Virus record (IMG/VR): IMGVR_UViG_3300021961_007337
Span: 1 to 30,562 of that record
Reading direction: 5' to 3' (one strand)
Length of the DNA stretch: 30,562 nt
Source of the DNA: a virus
Shown here: positions 28,162 to 30,562 of the stretch, in pieces
How positions within the stretch are numbered: the stretch's first letter is position 1
How the letters are laid out: every line of letters begins with the position of its first letter
Notes under the pieces: generated by a model
Seen by the model: the letters and a program-made list of their open reading frames with translations, nothing else
What the model was told of the DNA's origin: nothing
Databases searched by the model: none
Program-made: the position numbers and the translations under genes

Positions 28162-29004
28162 ATGGAACCTGTGGTAATACCAATTTTAGATCATGGTCAA
28201 GTGGTTTTGCTCGATGTGTTCGGAAGTGATGCGCGCATCGCCGAATCGGCTCGCGTCTCCTACGGCAAAGGCACCAAGAAAACCAGCAACGATAAAGCTC
28301 TCCTTCGCTATCTCATGCGGCACAAGCATACCTCGCCGTTTGAGATGTGTGAAGTATTATTTTATCTGAAGGTGCCCATCTTCGTGGCGCGACAACTTGT
28401 GCGGCATCGCACCGCGAACATCAACGAAGTCTCAGCGCGATACAGTGAACTCCCCGAGGATACCTATGTGCCTGAGCAAGTGCAGCTCGGCCCACAGTCC
28501 TCTATCAATAATCAAGGTCGGGCGGCCACGGAACCGTCGATTCGAACGCGGCGGGCGCAGTTCGAGATCGAACGACAGAACAACGATGCGTTTCAGTCAT
28601 ATGACCGACTGCTCACGGTGAATAATATTTCCAGAGAAATTTCTCGGGTGGTGTTGCCGCTTTCAACATACACAGAGATGTATTGGAAGTGTGATCTCCA
28701 TAACTTCTTTCATTTCTGTAAGTTACGGATGGACAGTCACGCCCAGTATGAAATTCGAGTGATGGCGACCGCAATGTTTGACGCGGTGGCCCCGTTTTTT
28801 CCGCTCTCAACCGACGCATTTCAAAACTATATACTTTATACGAAAACACTATCCGCGATGGAGCAACGACTGCTTCGTGAGATGGTGGCGCAATCACCAC
28901 TGCCCTCGGCGGAATCCGCCAAATTACTGGGTATGAGTGATCGTGAATATCAAGAATTTTCGGCGTGGATCACGGAGATTCAAGCCACAACTACAGGTGA
29001 ATAA
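28162..29004 (+). CDS. thyX: FAD-dependent thymidylate synthase ThyX
   Basis: The signature RHRTANINEVSARY (residues 81-94) is the ThyX motif RHRxxxxNExSxRY. Arg, His and Glu contacts for FAD and dUMP are also present (HTSPFEMCEV; LPLSTYTEMYWKCDLHNFFHF; the C-terminal region has HAQYEIR). At 280 aa it is normal for phage ThyX. It makes dTMP from dUMP using methylenetetrahydrofolate and NADPH, feeding phage DNA synthesis. It is followed by the class II RNR gene. Confidence 0.95.
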   Translation: MEPVVIPILDHGQVVLLDVFGSDARIAESARVSYGKGTKKTSNDKALLRYLMRHKHTSPFEMCEVLFYLKVPIFVARQLVRHRTANINEVSARYSELPEDTYVPEQVQLGPQSSINNQGRAATEPSIRTRRAQFEIERQNNDAFQSYDRLLTVNNISREISRVVLPLSTYTEMYWKCDLHNFFHFCKLRMDSHAQYEIRVMATAMFDAVAPFFPLSTDAFQNYILYTKTLSAMEQRLLREMVAQSPLPSAESAKLLGMSDREYQEFSAWITEIQATTTGE

Positions 29005-29006
29005 TC

Positions 29007-30562
29007 ATGTCCAAGCTCCCTGCATCACAGCCCTTCACAACCGATACCCCGTGGTCTACAGTGGGCTACCTTACCTATAAACGTACCTACTCGCGACGTC
29101 TAGAAGAAGATAATCTGAATGGTCCCACCGAAGAATGGGTGGATACGGTGAACCGTGTGATCGCGGCGTCTAATAGTCAACTCGACTGCCGATTCACCGA
29201 GGACGAACAACAGCGACTTCGCTATTACATGCTCAAGCTGAAGGGCACCGTTGCTGGACGATTCTTGTGGCAGTTGGGCACACCGACGATTGAACGATTG
29301 GGACTTCCGTCGTTACAAAATTGTGCGTTCGTGGCCGTTGATAACGCCGTGCGACCCTTTACGTGGGCGATGGATATGTTGATGCTCGGCAGCGGCGTCG
29401 GGTTTAGCATTCAAAAAGAACATGTGAACCAGATTCCGCCGGTCAAGAAACATTTTCATGGGCCGACGCGTCATGATCATGCGGATGCGGATTTTATTAT
29501 TCCCGACACTCGCGAAGGCTGGGTGTCGTTGCTGGAACGCACGTTAGAGAGCGCCTTCTCTCGTCGCAAGTCGGATTCATTTCGGTATTCGACCCAGTTG
29601 ATTCGTGGCGGCGGTGCTCCCATCAAAGGCTTCGGTGGTGTGGCGTCGGGGCCAGAAATTCTCTGTGACGGGATTGCGAAGATTTCGTCCATTCTGGAAA
29701 AACGCGCCGGGAAGAATCTCCGCCCGATTGACTGCTTGGACATCATGAACATCATCGGCAGTGTCGTGGTCGCCGGCAATGTGCGTCGGTCGGCCCAGTT
29801 AGCCATCGGGGATCCTGACGATATTGAGTATCTGTTGGCGAAGCGGTGGGACTTGGGGAACATTCCGCCCTGGCGCAGCATGAGCAACAACAGCGTGGCG
29901 TGCGATGACATCTCGCAGCTTCACGAGTTCTTCTGGGATGGGTATGAAGGGCGAGGCGAGCCGTATGGTCTCATCAACCTCACCCTCTCCAAGCAGGTCG
30001 GTCGTCTTGGAGAAACAGAATATCCAGATCCCACCGTGGTCGGCTACAACCCCTGCGCAGAACAGTCCCTCGGTAACTTTGAAACGTGTTGCTTGGCTGA
30101 AATTTTCTTACCCAACATCGAAAATTATGAAGAGTTCGTGGATGTGCTCACGTTACTCTATCGCATCAACAAGCAGTCGCTCGCCCTCGGGTGCCATAAC
30201 AAGGAAACCGAAAAGATCGTCAACGAGAATATGCGCATGGGTATTGGCGTGACGGGCTATCTCCAAGCAACGGACAAACAGAAGAAGTGGTTGAAGCCGG
30301 CGTATGAACATCTGCGGGAGTTTGATACGCAGTATTCGAAGGAGCGAGAGTTCCCGACGAGTGTGAAGCTCACGACCTGTAAGCCGAGCGGCACCTTGTC
30401 GTTGCTGCCGGGCGTGACGCCTGGCTGTCACCCCGGCTATGCGCAATACATGATTCGTCGTATTTCGATGGCATCCAACCATCCGTTGGTAGAGGTGTGT
30501 CGCGCGCACGGCTATGACATTGAGTATCGCTTGAACTTTGATGGGTCGCAGGATTACAGCAC
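29007..30562 (+). CDS. Class II (adenosylcobalamin-dependent) ribonucleotide reductase, partial
   Basis: The first 518 codons are in the window; the gene continues past its end. Landmarks of the monomeric B12-dependent type (nrdJ/RTPR-like) are LQNCAF (Cys106), GSGVGFSIQ, NVRRSAQLAIGD, NPCAEQ (thiyl-radical Cys350 with Glu352), and PSGTLSLLPGVTPGCHPG. It converts ribonucleotides to deoxyribonucleotides without needing oxygen. AGGTGA lies six bases before the ATG, two bases after the thyX stop. Assignment to class II rests on the motif pattern; the C-terminal cysteines are not visible. Confidence 0.93.
   Translation, partial: MSKLPASQPFTTDTPWSTVGYLTYKRTYSRRLEEDNLNGPTEEWVDTVNRVIAASNSQLDCRFTEDEQQRLRYYMLKLKGTVAGRFLWQLGTPTIERLGLPSLQNCAFVAVDNAVRPFTWAMDMLMLGSGVGFSIQKEHVNQIPPVKKHFHGPTRHDHADADFIIPDTREGWVSLLERTLESAFSRRKSDSFRYSTQLIRGGGAPIKGFGGVASGPEILCDGIAKISSILEKRAGKNLRPIDCLDIMNIIGSVVVAGNVRRSAQLAIGDPDDIEYLLAKRWDLGNIPPWRSMSNNSVACDDISQLHEFFWDGYEGRGEPYGLINLTLSKQVGRLGETEYPDPTVVGYNPCAEQSLGNFETCCLAEIFLPNIENYEEFVDVLTLLYRINKQSLALGCHNKETEKIVNENMRMGIGVTGYLQATDKQKKWLKPAYEHLREFDTQYSKEREFPTSVKLTTCKPSGTLSLLPGVTPGCHPGYAQYMIRRISMASNHPLVEVCRAHGYDIEYRLNFDGSQDYS

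Noticed and set aside
1-30562. CRISPR arrays, insertion sequences, integrase or attachment sites
   Set aside because: No regularly spaced repeats, transposase, terminal inverted repeats or integrase-like protein were found; the only mobile gene seen is the HNH homing endonuclease.

Overview
The window is a 30.5 kb piece of the genome of a tailed phage of the T4 superfamily (contractile-tailed myovirus). The evidence is the collinear T4 replication core: sliding clamp gp45, clamp loader gp44 and gp62, RegA, DNA polymerase gp43, UvsX, helicase gp41 and, further on, primase gp61. A T4-like dNMP kinase, ThyX, a class II (B12-dependent) ribonucleotide reductase, an endolysin and several genes I recognise from environmental T4-like phages accompany them. 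Coding is dense, start/stop overlaps are common, and no host-type genes or tRNAs were found. The host cannot be named from the sequence.

Layout. Positions 1-570 carry a probable virion protein gene and the first codons of another gene, both on the minus strand. Positions 700-2100 hold a small zinc-finger gene, a small winged-helix regulator behind a strong promoter with an operator-like inverted repeat, and then about 380 bases of gene-free, hairpin-rich sequence ending in a strong terminator, which I read as a structured non-coding RNA. Positions 2114-5369 carry a 2OG-Fe(II) oxygenase, a membrane protein (possible holin), a DUF3293-like protein, a methyltransferase-like protein and a glycosyltransferase. 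Positions 5386-12994 carry nucleotide metabolism and replication (dNMP kinase, clamp, clamp loader, RegA, endolysin, polymerase), with a reverse-oriented HNH homing endonuclease between gp45 and gp44.

Positions 13061-19680 form an accessory block between polymerase and UvsX: a large SF2-type ATPase/helicase, four DNA methyltransferase or methyltransferase-like genes, a PD-(D/E)xK-like protein, and the internally deleted fossil of a fifth methyltransferase. It looks like a phage-borne DNA-modification or restriction-modification-like island. Positions 19707-22246 are uvsX and gp41. Positions 22307-26157 carry an HExxH metallopeptidase-like protein, a HAD nucleotidase, a nucleotidyltransferase, a coiled-coil protein, a probable virion protein and a conserved T4-like protein. 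Positions 26150-30562 carry two small proteins, primase, ThyX and the truncated class II RNR.

A theme across the window is promoter placement. Several sigma70-type promoters (TATACT or TAAAAT -10 boxes) end 6-7 bases before an ATG, and three T4-late-like CTAAATA boxes end 5-6 bases before an ATG, so predicted transcription starts fall on or next to the start codon. Many of these starts have no Shine-Dalgarno sequence, whereas other genes have clear ones. This points to leaderless transcripts as a regular expression mode in this phage. Composition also shifts sharply in places (homing endonuclease plus the 5' part of gp44; the middle of one methyltransferase; the PD-(D/E)xK gene), marking recent imports from a more AT-rich source.
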